NCBI GenBank assembly: GCA_950106755.1
Contig: OX467092.1
Coordinates: 9,052,001 to 9,116,000 of the forward strand
Source of the DNA: Climacium dendroides
Lineage: Eukaryota > Streptophyta > Bryopsida > Hypnales > Climaciaceae
Reading direction: 5' to 3'
DNA length: 64,000 nt
The notes under the pieces were generated by a model, which made no database searches, was not told the DNA's origin, and saw only the letters and a program-made list of their open reading frames with translations. Shown piece after piece: positions 34,732 through 44,568 of this stretch. The position numbers and the translations under genes were made by a program. Each line of letters opens with the position of its first letter. Position 1 is the stretch's first letter.

Positions 34732-36117
34732 ATGGATATGAATATGGTAGGATTCTTAGACTTGTGGGCAACCTCTTCTGTTCCCTTCATCTTAAATCAT
34801 TTACAAAAAAAAAGTAGCTCAGTACTTTCTAATATGATACTTCCCCAGAGGGTGGCCAAGTCCGTCTCATCCACACAAAAGTTTTTAAAAATTAATGCAA
34901 TTACTACCTCTATGGAAGATGAAGATATTGTTTTTCTTATAATGAATTTAAACTTACAACCAAAAGACGTACTTGGTATTCAATGGGGTCCGTGGTACAT
35001 AAAACCAAGATCCTTACATTGGTGGGCCCTTTATAGTGAAGAAGTAATGAATAACGACCCTGAGAGGTTTCGCAAAATGTTCAGAGTTTCCATGAGGACA
35101 TTCAATTACATATGCGAGCTGGTTGGGACAGACATGAATCATAGAACACCTACATCGTTCCATAGTATTCGAGGTCGAAAATTGGAGGTGGACAAACAAA
35201 TTGCAATGTCATTGCGAAGATTGGCTACTAGAGATTCTTTATTCACTGTATTTGAATTATTTGGAGTGTCTACCGCAACAATTTCAAGAACTGTGAAGAG
35301 GTTCATAAAAGCGATGCTATTACAAGGCAAACATCATTTGCAATGGCCTAACGCAGAGGACTTACAAATTGTGAAGAGGAAATTTGAAAATGTATGGGGA
35401 ATACCACAAGTTTGTGGTGCCATTGATTGCATTCATATTGAAGTTGAATTGCCAAAGAATTCAAGGTCTACAGACTTTTATGACAAAGATCATGATTATA
35501 GTTATGTAGTCCAAGCAATTGTTGATTCGGAGATGCGATTCTTGGATGTATTTGCTGGATTCCCTGGTGTGGTGCATGATCTCCGAGTTTTGAGGAATTC
35601 AGGCTTTTACAAAGCAGTTGAAGGAGGACAAAGGTTAAATGGAGAAAAGCGTCGAATTGCAAGTACGTGGATCCCTGAACTTATTGTCGGGGACGCTGGA
35701 TACACACAATCAGAGTGGATGTTGGTTCCCCTTCCGGGAAGGAATTTGAGCAAGATGAATGAAAATTACAATTATAAACAAAGTAGTACACGCATCATAG
35801 TGGAACGTGCTTTTGGAAGGTTAAAAGGGGTTTGGAGAATTTTATACAAACCTATGTGGAATCATGTTGAATCTTTGGTTCCCAAACTCATTTATGTTTG
35901 TTGTATATTACATAATATTCTTTTAGAACATAATGAGAGAGTGGAAGAAGATGTCCCACTTCCTGGTCATCATGACGAAGGTAGACGTCAACAAATATCT
36001 AGGCAAGTTATAACAGATGAAGCCGAGATCATAAGAGAATCAATCATTCAACATTTAGTTGTGGTTGAAAATCGCACAAATAGACCCTACTTTGTGCCCC
36101 GTAGACTAAATACATAG
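34732..36117 (+). CDS. PIF/Harbinger transposase, right arm (461 aa)
   Basis: Residue-for-residue identical to the left-arm transposase, with Asp232, Asp321 and Glu358 intact. It reads outward toward the right terminus and ends 1,333 bases before it, the same distance as in the left arm. Having two intact copies suggests the element can still supply transposase, provided a Myb-like partner comes from elsewhere in the genome. Confidence 0.93.
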   Translation: MDMNMVGFLDLWATSSVPFILNHLQKKSSSVLSNMILPQRVAKSVSSTQKFLKINAITTSMEDEDIVFLIMNLNLQPKDVLGIQWGPWYIKPRSLHWWALYSEEVMNNDPERFRKMFRVSMRTFNYICELVGTDMNHRTPTSFHSIRGRKLEVDKQIAMSLRRLATRDSLFTVFELFGVSTATISRTVKRFIKAMLLQGKHHLQWPNAEDLQIVKRKFENVWGIPQVCGAIDCIHIEVELPKNSRSTDFYDKDHDYSYVVQAIVDSEMRFLDVFAGFPGVVHDLRVLRNSGFYKAVEGGQRLNGEKRRIASTWIPELIVGDAGYTQSEWMLVPLPGRNLSKMNENYNYKQSSTRIIVERAFGRLKGVWRILYKPMWNHVESLVPKLIYVCCILHNILLEHNERVEEDVPLPGHHDEGRRQQISRQVITDEAEIIRESIIQHLVVVENRTNRPYFVPRRLNT

Positions 36118-37450
36118 TATGTAATTCCCAAAGTATTGGTGAATGTAATAATGACATTGCTTATTTGTTATTTCATTTTTTTGTAATGGTGGATTTTTTT
36201 GTTTAGGGTTTAGGTCTGAGATATTGATTTATATTTTATTTTAAAGACAATTTGTACAACAAGCTTTGTAATGCTGAGCATAATACAGAATAGTGTTTTT
36301 TGTAATTACTTTGGAAGGTTTTCTACATTTTTGAAGATGTGCGAAAGTGGTGATATAAAATGTTATAGTACTGCTCCAATTTGAAGATTAATCTATGTAT
36401 TGGATGTATACATCTATCATATATAAATTCCATCTCAAATTTTTAAAAGTCAAAGTTGTTGGGCAATGTCATGTTCAATTTAAAATTTTTGTTCACCATC
36501 TTTTAGCCAAATTGTTTTTTCTGGTGCAATTTAACATCATAGATTTTTAAAAATCTAGGTCTAGTAATTACACTATCAATGTAAACATTACATTGTCCTA
36601 CTTCAATGAAGCTATACAGGAAGACGAGAACATAGGAAAAAATCTGAAAACTCTCCAATGCCAAATTCTTTTATGTGTTCTTTTGAAGTGAGTTTACTTT
36701 TCATGCATTTTGAAATGTTGATTCATAAAAAGAAGAATAAAGTAGAATTCTGAAGTCCATTTTGTATTTCAATTTCTAAGATGTAAAATTATATGTAATT
36801 TCAAGTTCAAAAGTTACAAAAAACATCAAGTTATACAATTATATTTAATTCAAATTTCTAAATTATAAAAATTTGAAATCATACAATTGTATGTAATATC
36901 TAATGTTTACGTAGTACATTGATTAATTCTTTTTTGTTTTTTACAAAAATAATCAATTAATTATATTTGTATAATTAATTAGTTATTTCTTGCAATTAGG
37001 TAACTTATCTTGTTCACAAAATACATGAATTAATTCATTTCTTTGTGATCACAAACTCAATTAATTAATTTTAGAATCAATTTGTTAACCTTTTCATTCA
37101 TTTGTTACCTTATTGATTAATTTCTTAATTTGTTTTTTAAGTTTGTTAATTCATCAATCAATTTTTGGTTCATATAACTACATAATAAATCCCTTCGATG
37201 TAGCAATTGATTCATTAATTATATGAAGCTTTGCAACTTCACAATGACTCTTCTATCTTACCTTACGTAACTTAAAGAGAAAATTTTTACCCCTCCAGGA
37301 GACCCTTCGGCCCCTCCAGGTCCGCAACTCCGACCTTCAGGGACCGGAGGCCTGGAGGTCCGATCGGAGCTCCGACCCCGGAAAGCAGGCGCTGTGTAAC
37401 CACCCGGAGGTCCAGAACTGGACCTCTGGGTCCGTAATGGAAACGAGCTC

Positions 37451-37453
37451 TCA
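37451..37453. repeat. Right target-site duplication (TCA)
   Basis: TCA directly after the right terminus, whose last bases are AAACGAGCTC; it matches the TCA at 27,924-27,926. Beyond these three bases the flanks differ. Confidence 0.6.
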
Positions 37454-37894
37454 GCCAACTTCGCATTTCTTGCATGAACCAAGCAGGGGCGGTTTTCCCC
37501 CTTTTACCACTTGATCATCAAATTTGGAAATTTGAAGTCATATTTGGACTACAACCTCCTCTAATTGAGAAGAAATGGGAGAATGGTATAGAAATAAAAC
37601 ACTCACAAAATATGAAAGACTTGAGTCCTTACATTTATCTGGCTTAGTGAAAGTTCTAAGATTAGGTAGGGACACCCAAGTGCACCAAGCATCTAAAAGC
37701 ATCACTTGAATAAACTTTCTCATTATGTACATCTCTTATATCATCTCCTACATCAACATGTGCCTATTGTTGAAGAAACTATTTTAGAATGTCTATTGAG
37801 AAGGCTATAATTTGTCATAACTTTTGTCTATGATATTCAAATGATGTATTCTTTGGTGCATTGAAATCTCCTTTCATTTGCCAATTTTGTTAAC
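37454..37894. other. Right flank of the palindromic Harbinger
   Basis: AT-rich DNA with no recognised gene. Near 37,830-37,890 a short stretch is the inverted relative of the small repeat in the acyl carrier protein intron. Confidence 0.4.
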
Positions 37895-38125
37895 CCTTAA
37901 ACGACAAACTGGTAATTGTGGAAATCATCCATTTTGATACTGTGGGAATCATTGGTTCAAAGAAAATCCAACAACCCTCATTGGAAATCGAAATACTATA
38001 GAAGATCTCCCCTTTTCACACAAAATTCCGAGGATGAATAGTTGCACCTCTGTCCTACACCTAAAGATTCTTTGTGATCCATCAGACACCAAATGTCCGC
38101 CTCGACGTTTAAGGGTTAAATTAGT
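37895..38125. repeat. Isolated unit of the 228-bp repeat
   Basis: It shares in order the words CATTGGA, CACACAAAATTC, AAGATTCTTTGT, CCATCAGACA and TGTCCG with the tandem array at 23,640-24,850, in the same orientation, and is about one unit long. No second copy is adjacent. Confidence 0.6.
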
Positions 38126-38959
38126 TTGTGCAAAGTAGAAAAAATGGCGTTGCTACTCATAGTAATATGGAAGCCCAACAATAACTAACCACCTTGAATG
38201 CCAAAATGAACAATTTTACTTTCCCAAATGGATTTAAGGTAGGAGCACCCAATAGCATCGGTGTATCCGGTGGCGTCATTTTTTAGGTAAGGTAATGATT
38301 CTAGAACATAAATGTAGGTCGACTATTTATTTTGGTCAATAAAAATAAGCTATCTACAATTTTTCTACATTTAAGTTTTGAAATGACTATCATGTGTAGA
38401 AAGTGAGACTCTTGGGTACCTTAACACCAATCACTCATTCACACACAGTCACACACTTGCCGTGCACAACTCCAGCAATTCTCGATCCCTGAACCAACTG
38501 CCCTGTCAACTGAATGCGCAATTGTCGTAGGGTGGGCTCTATATTTGCACACAGAACCTTGTTTTACCGATTCCAGCGCCGCACCAGAAACCGGAGGAAC
38601 CCCGGCATTGACTCGGAAAAGACGTCAACATGAGGCAACAACCGCAAACAACTTTTGTTCATGTCGTCTCTAAGCTCGCCAGGAATGCCAAGATTGATGA
38701 GTCTTCTTCTTGATTCTGGAGTCCAGAGTCTCGGGAGTGGTGTGCACGGAGCTGATAATTGCCTGCAGTTCGTTGGGGTGCGCGCTCCGTTGCTTCTGGG
38801 GACTGCTTTCTCCATGTCCCGGCCTGCCGGTGGACAGGAAGGACTGAGGACCTGACTCCAACCTGACACCATGCGCTTAATTTCGAAGTGGGGAACACAT
38901 AATTTTTTTGTGAGTCAACTAATTTTCTGCATTGGTTAAGATCACGATTGTAATTTGTG
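38126..38959. other. Intergenic with a GC-rich island (about 38,460-38,880)
   Basis: The island is open in several frames on both strands (for example minus 38,564-38,872 and plus 38,655-38,855), as expected of balanced or GC-rich DNA; none has recognisable motifs. It could be a promoter or first-exon region, or a remnant of a gene. Confidence 0.3.
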
Positions 38960-40510
38960 AGCTCGAAATTTCTGAGGTTTACACAAAGTGGCCTTTAATT
39001 TGTTTGTGTTGGTGGAAGTTCGTTTGTAGATCGGATTTTGGGAGCTTACATTAGTGTCGGAAGGTCTCTTGGGAGCTTCTTGGTGTTGTGATGTGTGAAA
39101 TCTTGAGGTTTATGTCACGAATTGAGGTTTCGTTGTGTTGGTGGAAGCTCATTGATACGATTTCGGGAGCTTACAGCATATTGTACGTTTGATTGATTTG
39201 GCGCTTCTTAGTAGTGTTGTTTGTGAGCTCTGACTTGCACAGTTTTGTGATCAGAGGTTACACTGACAATATCTTTAGCCTTGTAGTGTTGGTGGAAGCC
39301 CGTTCATCCATTTTTGGGAGCTTATACTCCTGTGGGTAGCTTCTTGCTGTTACGTTGTAATGTGTGAGGTTCGATGACCTGACCGTATTCGGAGCGCGGT
39401 TTAAGTCACAAATTGAGCGTTCGTTGTGTTGGTGCAAGCCCATTGATAGGATTTTTGGAGCTTACGGCACGTTTAATTTGAGCGCTTCTTAGTGTTGTAG
39501 TCGTGAGCTCTGACTTGCACAGTATAATTGTGTTCAGGGGTTGGCTGAAATTGACCTTTCTAATGTTCGTGGAAGCTCGTTCATAGAACTTGCCTTACAT
39601 TACTTCTGAGAGCTTCTTGCATTGGTTTGTGAGCTTTGATGACGTGACTGCACGGTTACGGAGCTTCTCATTCAAAAATTAAAGCAGTTTGTGGGAAGAG
39701 TTTTGCAAAATTTGGCCCTTTCATTGTTGTGTTGCTGGAGGATAGTTGGTAAAATCTCCAAATATCTGCCTGCGTAGTCTGACGGTTTATGGTCAGAGGT
39801 TTACACAAATTGGCCTGACTGTTCACACGAAAGGTCAGAGTGTGTACAACAAGTTGAGTTTTGTTGTGTTGGTGGAGGATAACTTAGTTGGTAAAATTTC
39901 GGTTCGTTAGAAACATCACACTCGTTCGTGCTGTAAGTAATCTGCAATCTCCAAAAATCTGACTGCATATTAACGGTTCTTCGGTCAGAGGTTTACACAA
40001 ATTGACCGGCACATACGTTGGTGGAACCTCATCGATAGAATATTGGCAGCTCATAGTACATTGCGAGCTTCTTAGTTTGTCAGCGATGACGTCGCGATCG
40101 TGTACCCAAAAATGCTCAGAATTTTCACAAAAACTTGCGCTTTGTTGCATAGGTGCCGAATAGTCGGTTCAATTTCGGATAGTTGATACAAAATTTGACC
40201 TTTTGTTGTGTTGCTAGAGGATCGATAGTTGGTAAGGCCTTGGTTCGTTGATAAGATCACGCTCCATCGTGCTCTATTTTGTTGTCTCCGAAAATCTGAC
40301 TGCCTAGATACGGTTTTAAAGTCCTGATGAGGGTACACAAATTGACCTTTACTTATGGTGGTGGAGCTTTCAGTACATTGGGAGCTTACAGAACGCTGGG
40401 AGCTTCTTAGGGTGTGAGCATTGACGATGTGACCGCATACCCCAAAATGGTCAGACTTTTCACAAAAGTTGCGCTTTGTTGCATTGGTGGCAAATAGTTC
40501 ATCCAATCTC
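38960..40510. repeat. Degenerate tandem array, units of roughly 130-190 bp
   Basis: Variants of GTTGGTGGAAGCTC recur at about 39,009, 39,138, 39,289, 39,430, 39,564, 39,732, 39,869, 40,018, 40,209, 40,355 and 40,475. They are accompanied by GGGAGCTTAC, GAGCTTCTTAG and CAGAGGTTTACACAAATTG words in a repeating order. The units are strongly diverged. The array ends about 50 bases before the start codon of the next gene, so it forms that gene's promoter and leader region. Confidence 0.65.
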
Positions 40511-40560
40511 AGGAGCGCAACACAAGAGTCCCGAGGTGAAGTGTCGGTGATATATCAGCC

Positions 40561-40938
40561 ATGGCTCGTTGGCTGTCAGTGGTGAGCTTTTCACCCAGAG
40601 CCGGAGGCCTCCATTCCCCTCCTCCATTGCAATTGGTGGCGCTTTTTTCCTCCTTGGTCATCTTCTTCGTGTGCGTGACGAAACTGGTGGCGCTCTGCGC
40701 CGCCCATAGCAACCTCCAAGTACTCAACCGAGAGTCCGAGCCCGAAGGCGAACTCGCGGCGGAAACGCAGTCGAACAGGAAGCTCAGTCACCGATTTAGT
40801 GCGGCTGCGATTCAAGCCAAGCTGAGCTCGTTTCGCAAGTCATCTTTGAGGATAAGCAATGGCAGTTTCAGGAAGTCGTCCTTTCGCAGCAATGGAAGCT
40901 TCAGATTCGACTGCGCTTCACAGGTGGGCTCCTCACTC

Positions 40939-40976
<38 letters not shown>

Positions 40977-42085
40977 GTAACTATTTGCAATCTTCGGCTT
41001 AAGACATTTGGTCAATGAACGTTGTTCCTACCCCGGTTAGTTGACTGGTTGATTGGTTGAAACAACACCAGGATTCGAAGAAATTCCATGGTTTGGCACA
41101 AAACTGTTAGTTTGCCTTACATTCAGTGTTGCTCAACCGTTTGAGAAATTTTGGTTTGGCATGTTTTAACTTATGACGTGACAAGAAAATGGTTTGTTAG
41201 CTCAGACTGTACGTCTTGAGTTCTTGACACATGGATGGTCTACTACTTGGGAAATGAATGGAATTTCGGGTCCATGTTACTTCAACCTTCTCGTTGGTTG
41301 AAGCAATGTTGTAATTATTAGAAATTGAAGTCATATAGTTCCAAAATTGTGAATTAAAAAACACAGCATTGGGATGTTGTTTCAACCTCTTGGGTTGGTT
41401 CAAACAACATTTTGGACTGCATAACCTGCATAGAAAGATCTTGGTCAAACATTTTCTTTCTTGGTACTACACATAATCACAACGCTTGAATTTTATTCAA
41501 TCCTCTTCAATAATGCTCGCTCAAGGGTCTCAAAAGAAGGTCACCATAAATCCAAAGCAGCCATTGCTAATCAAAAGTAACCTTGCTCAGTCTCCTACAT
41601 ATGTCCCATACATGTTTGCCTCCTCTGCACAGATGAACCATTGAGGTTAATATATTGTTTGAAACAAATGAGAAACTTACTCCACTAACAAAGAGCTCAA
41701 CCTGCTTGGTTCAAGCTTCAAACACCATTTCCATGTTGTGTTTTTCTGTTTCTTTATTTTCTAAATCTTTTTAATTTTAAGTTTCAAACAGAGGGTTTGC
41801 ACCAGCCAGTGTGTGAATGATTCATCCTAACTCCCAGGGACGTCCGTTGTGCAGGTGGACGTGGTGGATGCAATTCGGCCCATAGACGACGTTCAGGAAG
41901 CCGATAGCACAGGCCCAGCAGTGTGGCAACGAGCCATTCTGCGCGGCGAGCGGTGCGCTCCTCTGGAATTCTCGGGTCTCATTCTGTACGACGAGAAGGG
42001 CAACCCTTTGCCGTTGCGGAATGGCGCCCCACTGAGACCCAACTTGCACCCCAGTGCACGACCTTACCGCAGTGTCACCAGTTAG
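40561..42085 (+). CDS. Plant membrane-anchored protein of unknown function (2 exons)
   Basis: Exon 1 is 40,561-40,923 and exon 2 is 41,855-42,085, joined in phase 0 (donor CACAG|GTGGGC, acceptor TGTGCAG|GTG), giving 197 aa. The start GCCATGGCT is in good plant context. Residues of about 23-47 form one strong hydrophobic segment, suggesting a signal anchor. A Ser/Arg/Phe-rich stretch follows (about 88-117, repeated S-F-R-K-S-S). Exon 2 holds a compact block with VWQRAILRGERC, LEFSGLILYDEKGNPLP and a Pro-rich end. I recall similar W-x2-x-I-L-x-G-x-x-C / F-S-G-x-I-x-Y-D-x-x-G-N proteins in other land plants without known function. The array before it may affect its expression. Confidence 0.75.
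40945..40974. repeat. (TC)15 microsatellite in intron 1
   Basis: Perfect TC dinucleotide run starting 22 bases after the donor of the gene at 40,561. Confidence 0.95.
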
Positions 42086-42869
42086 CCCCGGCGTGAACAT
42101 CCATGCGCTACCATACCTTAATCGGATTCCTTACTGTCTTGGACATTGATTCCTGCTTGTGCAAGAGCTTATTTACACGATCATGGAGCCGAAATGGGGA
42201 TTGTACTTTGTATAATTAGTGGAATGCATACATTGATGTGAAATAGTTAGGATGTGAAGTGGATCACAGATTTAATGGCGAATGGAGGAAGTTGGAGATT
42301 GAAGGAGTTCGTGTTTGCTGAAAGCTTTTTTTCCCTCTAGGTTTGTACTGTACTGTACTGTACAATGCGATGTCGTTGTGGACTCCTTTTTCGGCTTGCA
42401 ATTGCCAAACTGTACACACGGTTCCGAGGAGATCCACCTCAGTGTGGACAAGTAATTTCATTACAAGTTAGACATTGTGAACCCCAAGATTGCATAGATT
42501 CTGGCTTTCAGCATTGGTTTCTTTTTTTATTTGCAAATGCAGTCCTGCTTTTGCAACTGAGCTCTGCAACAAGTTTTGCGCGTTCATGGAACCCGAAATG
42601 GGGAGTAATTGAACATGGAGTGGAATGGGAATTGTACTTGTATAGAACTAGGAAATCCAATTCTGCCATTCAAGAGAATTTATCATAATCTAAAATATAA
42701 TTGGCTTTTTTCGTCTTGCATAATGAACATTCAATCTTTGTGCACTTCCAATCAAGCAAAAGCAAAATGCTTTTTTTTTGGAATTGTTTCATTTAAATTT
42801 CATGGTTTTATATTATAATTAATTGAAAAACATTGGTGATGAATTTTTTAAATTCAAGAAATACATCTT
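42086..42869. other. 3' flank of the gene at 40,561
   Basis: This includes the presumed 3'-UTR with a short TACTG repeat (about 42,345-42,363), then AT-rich DNA. The short open frames here lack recognisable features. Confidence 0.45.
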
Positions 42870-43184
42870 TCATATTTCGTATTAAGAAACATCCTATCAA
42901 GTAACAATAATATGATCTATGAAGAATTCAATTGGAAGTGTCATAGGATCATATTTTGTGAAATAAACATCTCTATAGTGTAAGTAGATTTTGGCAAAGT
43001 AATTGTACCATCATGCTTAAATGTACAAAAGTAGTTATATTGTGAGGGTCAAATAGAAAAATCTACCTAAATTATAGAGATGTCTATTTCACAAAATTTA
43101 GCCCTATGTCACCTCCAATTGAACTCTTCATAGATCATATTATTGTTACTAAATAGGGTGGTTTTTTTTAATATGAAATCGTAC
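42870..43184. repeat. Foldback element, about 315 bp
   Basis: The left arm (42,870-42,995) includes GTAACAATAATATGATCTAT and AATAAACATCTCTATAGTG. The complement of the right arm (43,065-43,184) includes GTAACAATAATATGATCTAT and AATAGACATCTCTATAATT. The arms are about 120 bp at high identity with a loop of about 65 bp. No target duplication was identified. Confidence 0.7.
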
Positions 43185-43345
43185 AAGTCCTTGTAACTTT
43201 GGCAATATTTATTGGAATGACATGAAACAAAACTTCATAAGTAGAATATGATGATTAAGGCCTGTCTTGAAGATTTCATACAAAAATTTCAAAGTTTGAA
43301 GTCAAAGGAGCCTACCCAAGTTCTCCAAAAGAATGAAGTAGGCCT

Positions 43346-43850
43346 TTCAAAACTTTAAGGGTTAAGAGTTTTGGTAGAGCCTAGTATGTCTACAAATGAT
43401 CTTCCTATTGGACAATTTTTTTTGGATTAAGGCTAAAAATAATATTTAAAAAACCCGTTTTGCACTATAAATAGAGTTTGTGCACACCTAGCATCCTAGA
43501 AACTTTGAGTTTCAAAACTTTAAGGGTTAAGAGTTTTGGTAGAGCCTAGTATGTCCACAAATGATCTTCCTATTGGACAATTTTTTTTGGATTAAGGCTA
43601 AAAATAATATTTAAAAAACCCGTTTTGCACTATAAATAGAGTTTGTGCACACCTAGCATCCTAGAAACTTTGAGTTTCAAAACTTTAAGGGTTAAGAGTT
43701 TTGGTAGAGCCTAGTATGTCCACAAATGATCTTCCTATTGGACAATTTTTTTTGGATTAAGGCTAAAAATAATATTTAAAAAACCCGTTTTGTACTATAA
43801 GTAGAGTTTGTGCACATCTAGCATCCTAGAAACTTTGAGTTTCAAAAGTC
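43346..43850. repeat. 165-bp tandem triplication containing TATA-box-like words
   Basis: Three units are anchored by AACTTTAAGGGTTAAGAG at 43,351, 43,516 and 43,681, exactly 165 bases apart and nearly identical. Units 1 and 2 contain GCACTATAAATAGAGTTTG, a good plant TATA-box word, and unit 3 has ACTATAAGTAGAG instead. The first 20 bases resemble the right end of the TTAACC-terminus family, so the unit may derive from such an element. Confidence 0.9.
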
Positions 43851-44249
43851 TTTTCAAAGTGCAGTTTGGTAGTAGTGAAAAGTGGAAATTTTTGGACATT
43901 TTCAAGGAGCACCAATGGACATTTAACTGTTGATGGTGACATGTCATTTTGTGGGTAGTTAGTATGGGCCCAAGCCTAGGTGTGAACCTCTATACAACCT
44001 CCCAAAACTTCATCTCCTTCAATTTGACAACACTCAAAGAGATGCAAAAAATAAGAGCAAACAATGTTGGTTGACCCCTTCAATTGTTTCATTTGTTTTT
44101 CAATTGATGATTGCATGGATGGAGGGGGAACTGTTGCTCAAAGTTGTTTTCAATGTCACAAAGTGCAATAGGAAGATCAATTTGGGACCAAAAACTGAGA
44201 CCAACAGGAAGATCATTTTGGGACGGAGGGAGTACATTATTTTGTACAG
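43851..44249. other. Intergenic with the right end of a Stowaway MITE (about 44,205-44,234)
   Basis: GGGACGGAGGGAGTA at 44,220-44,234 is the complement of the typical Stowaway terminus TACTCCCTCCGTCCC. No matching left terminus is visible within the expected distance, so this is a fragment. The rest is unremarkable. Confidence 0.5.
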
Positions 44250-44568
44250 ACAAAGATGGCGGAATGCTTTATTGCAGTTGCACGAGCTGCCAATGACTAA
44301 TTCTATTACAGAGTTGTATGGTTTTCTGAACCCACTGTCTCATGACAGATTGAAGGATGGCAGTCCAAGACAAGGATCCCTCAAACTACTGAAATCAACG
44401 AGAAGGTCGTTGGATGAAGTTTTCAACTCTATTCAGAAAACAATCCCGGGGACTTGCAGGAAACCTCGACCTCTTTCGATTGACACCAAATTCAAGTCCT
44501 CCTCCAGGCTCGTATACATAAAACAAATGAAGGAAACGTTCTGGAAACGGAAGGTTTTGCAGTTTTGA
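44250..44568 (+). CDS. Probable 3'-terminal exon of an unidentified gene
   Basis: The frame is open from before 44,250 to the TGA at 44,566-44,568. A TTTTGTACAG acceptor ends at 44,249, which would make this exon about 105 codons. The peptide is basic and protein-like: QRWRNALLQLHELPMTNSI, then ELYGFLNPLSHDRL, a Ser/Arg-rich middle, and FWKRKVLQF at the end. The first part loosely resembles the last helix of PX domains, but this is weak. No upstream exons were found, since repeats fill the space back to 42.1 kb. Its last 50 codons recur in decayed form at about 62,905-63,050 within the segmental duplication. It converges on the minus-strand gene ending at 44,657. Confidence 0.45.

Larger units (their letters stand above)
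27927..37450. mobile_element. Palindromic PIF/Harbinger element, 9.5 kb, two inverted 4.7-kb arms
   Basis: Position x pairs with 65,377 minus x throughout: arm 1 is 27,927-32,661, arm 2 is 32,716-37,450, with a 54-bp asymmetric GC-rich spacer. The arms look identical wherever I compared them, and all translated frames match residue for residue. The outer termini are GAGCTCGTTTCCATTACGG and its complement, followed by a GC-rich subterminal zone of GGACCTCCAGG-type words. Each arm holds an intact DDE transposase reading outward and a broken Myb-like accessory gene reading toward the centre. The two outer ends are the same original end in opposite orientation and so form a legal terminal pair. 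TCA flanks both. The original inner terminus is missing, because the centre falls just after the accessory frame. Confidence 0.9.

Noticed and set aside
27927..37450. The palindrome as a library or assembly artefact (missed-adapter hairpin read)
   Set aside because: Considered seriously because the arms look identical. Disfavoured because the mirror stops exactly at a transposon terminus on both sides, the flanks differ, TCA flanks both ends, and the centre has a unique 54-bp spacer. Only spanning long reads can exclude it fully.
37258..37482. Pro/Gly-rich minus-strand frames at the right end of the palindrome
   Set aside because: They are translations of the GC-rich subterminal zone of the Harbinger and cross its border.
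40072..40506. 144-codon minus-strand frame
   Set aside because: It lies inside the degenerate tandem array and shows internal repetition from the array rather than a protein family.
43346..43850. 165-bp repeat as a CRISPR-like array
   Set aside because: Units are directly adjacent and almost identical, with no spacers; this is a simple tandem triplication in a plant genome.
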